Source: Natrinema saccharevitans (GTDB taxonomy: Archaea; Halobacteriota; Halobacteria; Halobacteriales; Natrialbaceae). From it: 64,000 bases of DNA. The stretch lies in contig NZ_LWLN01000001.1 in the NCBI RefSeq assembly GCF_001953745.1, positions 992,001 to 1,056,000 on the forward strand, given 5' to 3'. The notes beneath the pieces are model-generated. The model had not been told where the DNA came from, did not search any database, and worked only from the letters and a program-made list of their open reading frames with translations. Made by a program: the position numbers and the translations under genes. Below are positions 61,820 through 64,000 of this stretch, in pieces (within the stretch, counting starts at the first letter, position 1; the number at the start of each line of letters is the position of its first letter).

Positions 61820-62773
61820 CTAGATCCCCAGAATGGTCGGAACGAGAACGGTCGCAGCGACCGACAGCACGAGGCCGTTGATGAGCGCCGGAATCACGAA
61901 CCGCTCGCCGGACACGCGCTGAATCAACGGGAGCGTGACGTCCATCGTCGTTGCGCCGCCCGGTGCGATACTCGTTGTTCCCCCGAAGTACTTGGCGACG
62001 GCCGGCAGCACCAGGAAGGTGACGATCTCCCGAAAGAGGTTTGCGAGAAACGCGATCGTCCCCAGTTCGACCCCGCCGAGATCGAACACGACGACCCCCG
62101 CGTAACTGTACCACCCGAACCCTGCTGCGACCGCTGCGGCGTGGGTGACCGGCATGCCGATAACCGTCCCGAGCAACACGCCACCGAGAATGCTTCCGAC
62201 GGCCACAGCCAACGGGATCAGGAGGACGCCCCAGCCGATCCGGACGATATGACTCACGGCCTCGGTATCTCCACCAACCGTAACGCCGACGCCGAACAGC
62301 AGCGCCAAGAGCGCGTAATCGGAGATCGAGACGACACGTGTGACGACGTGTTCCGGAAGTCCGACGGCCGAGAGTCCGAAACCGAGCGTAAGCGAGACGA
62401 AGATGAGGCCCGTGATCTTCCAATCGAAGCCGTCAGCGCCCAGTTCCGACGGCGTGTCCGGCCGGGTGATCGCGTTCTCGTCGGCCGAGGCGGCTACCGG
62501 ATCGACGATCGACGTGGCCGTGATGAGGAGGTAGACACAGACGACGCTGCCGACGATACTCCCCAGACACAACACGAGTGCCGATCCGCCGATCGTATTC
62601 AAATCCCGCAGGATCCGATCGTCACCGCCGAGTTGCGTCCCGATCGAAACGAGCAAAACGGCGAGACCGGCGAAAATAATACCATCGCCGATCTCCCCGA
62701 GCCGGTGCAGAGATGCGTAGTATCCGACCAGACTACCGAGTAACAGTGCGGCGAGTAGCAGTTCGATACTCAT
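61820..62773 (-). CDS. LysO-type exporter (lysine exporter family)
   Basis: 317 residues, about 8-10 membrane segments. A distinctive segment GGTTSIAPGGATTMDVTLP (about 261-279) corresponds to the LysO signature SGATSMDTTLP, and GIGDGIIF-like and LLGSLVGY helices fit the family. LysO exports lysine or its toxic analogues. It follows fni on the same strand with an 81-nt gap. The substrate in Halobacteria is unproven. Confidence 0.78.
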   Translation of the reverse strand: MSIELLLAALLLGSLVGYYASLHRLGEIGDGIIFAGLAVLLVSIGTQLGGDDRILRDLNTIGGSALVLCLGSIVGSVVCVYLLITATSIVDPVAASADENAITRPDTPSELGADGFDWKITGLIFVSLTLGFGLSAVGLPEHVVTRVVSISDYALLALLFGVGVTVGGDTEAVSHIVRIGWGVLLIPLAVAVGSILGGVLLGTVIGMPVTHAAAVAAGFGWYSYAGVVVFDLGGVELGTIAFLANLFREIVTFLVLPAVAKYFGGTTSIAPGGATTMDVTLPLIQRVSGERFVIPALINGLVLSVAATVLVPTILGI

Positions 62774-62854
62774 GTTGCTCTACGAGCCGATACGGCACAA
62801 CGGGGTTTCATCGATGATCGTCGCATCGTTGGACGGTGGTCACAAATACAGTTG

Positions 62855-63937
62855 TTACTCGCTACTGGTCCGTTGTTCGACGTATTCTCGCGTTTCCCCG
62901 TGCAACACGTACTCCGTCCCTCGCAGCGCTTCGATCGAACCCGAACCGGTGACGAACATCGCCGTCCGTAACTCGGCGATCAGGTCCTCGACGCGTTCGA
63001 TAACGGCGTCCGGTCCGTTCGCGGCCGGTTTCAGGAACGGTTTCGCCAGCCCGCCGGCGCGGGCACCTAACGCGATCGCCTTTGCCACGTCCAGTCCCGT
63101 CCGCACGCCGCCGCTTGCGATCACGCAGTCGTGTTCGGTGACACACTCGAGCGTACTCGCAGCGGTCGGGATGCCCCAGTCTCGGAACAGGGTCCCGATC
63201 CGTTGCTGGCGTGGTTCGTTCGCGGTAGCCGCACGGTAGGCCTCGATCCCGGACCACGTCGTGCCACCTTTGCCGGCGACGTCGATCGCGCTCACACCCG
63301 CCGCGGACAGCTTTCGGGCAATCGCTCCGGAAATACCGTTGCCGGTCTCCTTGACGATGATCGGAACCGAGAGATCCTCGGCGACGCGTTCGATCGCAGC
63401 CAGACAGTTCCGCCCGTCGACGTCGCCTTCGGGTTGCACGGCCTCCTGGAGGAAGTTCAGGTGGACGGCGAGCGCGTCGGCGTCGATCATCGAAACAGCG
63501 CGCTCGACCGTTTCGATGTCGTACTCCCGAAGCTGTGCAGCGCCGAGGTTCCCGTAGATGAACGCGTCGGGTGCGACGTCACGGACGACGGTATACGATT
63601 CGAGGACGCCGTCGTCGTCGAGTTCGAGACCGGCCCGCTGGCTCCCGAGCCCCATCGCGATGCCCGTCTCGCCGGCGGCGCGAGCCAGTGCCCGATTGAG
63701 TGCCGTCGTGTTTTGATGCCCGCCGGTCATGCTCTCGATGAAGATCGGGGCGGCTAACTCGTGTCCCAGAAAGTCGATGGACGGATCGATGGCGTCGTAA
63801 TCGAGTTCGGGCAGCGCTTCGTGGACGAGTCGTACGTCTTCGAAGCCCGTTCCCGTGGTTTCGACGTCTCGCTCCTGAACGATCCGGATATGATCGTCTT
63901 TCCGGTCTTCAGTCTCCGACGAACCCTGCTCCGTCAT
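62855..63937 (-). CDS. fni: Type 2 isopentenyl-diphosphate delta-isomerase
   Basis: 360 residues. FMN-dependent isomerase converting isopentenyl to dimethylallyl diphosphate for archaeal lipid synthesis. Conserved motifs in order: [62 protein letters not shown] and the FMN-phosphate loop [19 protein letters not shown]. Start ATG at 63937; the length is normal. Confidence 0.95.
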   Translation of the reverse strand: MTEQGSSETEDRKDDHIRIVQERDVETTGTGFEDVRLVHEALPELDYDAIDPSIDFLGHELAAPIFIESMTGGHQNTTALNRALARAAGETGIAMGLGSQRAGLELDDDGVLESYTVVRDVAPDAFIYGNLGAAQLREYDIETVERAVSMIDADALAVHLNFLQEAVQPEGDVDGRNCLAAIERVAEDLSVPIIVKETGNGISGAIARKLSAAGVSAIDVAGKGGTTWSGIEAYRAATANEPRQQRIGTLFRDWGIPTAASTLECVTEHDCVIASGGVRTGLDVAKAIALGARAGGLAKPFLKPAANGPDAVIERVEDLIAELRTAMFVTGSGSIEALRGTEYVLHGETREYVEQRTSSE

Positions 63938-64000
63938 TGGCCGAAAATTGCAAAAGGAGGGCCAAAAGGGTATTGTTATTCCGACTCTCCCCTCCCGGAT

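Overview
The window is from a high-GC, acidic-proteome halophilic archaeon of class Halobacteria. Most proteins are rich in Asp and Glu, codons mostly end in G or C, and the content is typically haloarchaeal: Orc1/Cdc6 with halophile-type origin boxes, TFB, Bat/HTH-10 regulators, Tat-signal lipoproteins and type 2 IPP isomerase. The gene set resembles Natrinema, Haloterrigena and relatives, but genus cannot be fixed from sequence alone. No tRNA, rRNA, CRISPR array or transposase gene was recognised.

Layout. 0-3.6 kb: trehalose synthesis (otsA, and otsB cut by the window edge) and an M24 peptidase. 3.7-6.3 kb: an orc1/cdc6 gene and a replication origin with nine origin-recognition boxes, one next to the orc1 start codon and one beyond its 3' end. 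6.5-10.7 kb: a small zinc protein, then a redox/metal group (P19-like lipoprotein, SCO1-like, TlpA-like, CcdA-like) and a universal stress protein. 10.9-15.6 kb: two Bat-like regulators and DUF5786. 16.1-20.2 kb: glmS and glmM, which together lead towards UDP-GlcNAc. 20.4-22.4 kb: a small winged-helix protein and an NSS-family sodium symporter. 22.5-26.5 kb: a FemAB-like acyltransferase, a secreted-type phosphodiesterase/sulfatase-fold protein and a DegT-like aminotransferase. 26.5-34.2 kb: a HerA/DUF87-type ATPase, an AT-rich island of two exported proteins flanked by decayed reading frames, an XPB/Rad25-like helicase and TFB.

35.9-61.7 kb is a large cell-surface or glycan locus. It holds three Tat-exported beta-helix proteins (two with a tandem C-terminal repeat of about 85 residues), two related polytopic membrane proteins, DUF1616, a PP-loop ATPase, a second phosphodiesterase-like protein, a polysaccharide deacetylase, a GNAT protein, two more FemAB-like proteins, a Gfo/Idh oxidoreductase, a flippase, a GT4 glycosyltransferase, an alpha/alpha-barrel protein and a DUF354 glycosyltransferase-like protein. 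The window ends with a LysO-type exporter and fni.

Working model (inference): glmS/glmM supply amino sugar. DegT, Gfo/Idh, GNAT, PP-loop and FemAB proteins build and decorate a sugar with amino or aminoacyl groups. The flippase and membrane proteins export or polymerise it. The deacetylase and phosphodiesterase-like proteins modify it, and the beta-helix proteins act on or bind it outside the cell. The three beta-helix genes share a promoter box at exactly the same distance from their start codons, so they are probably co-regulated.
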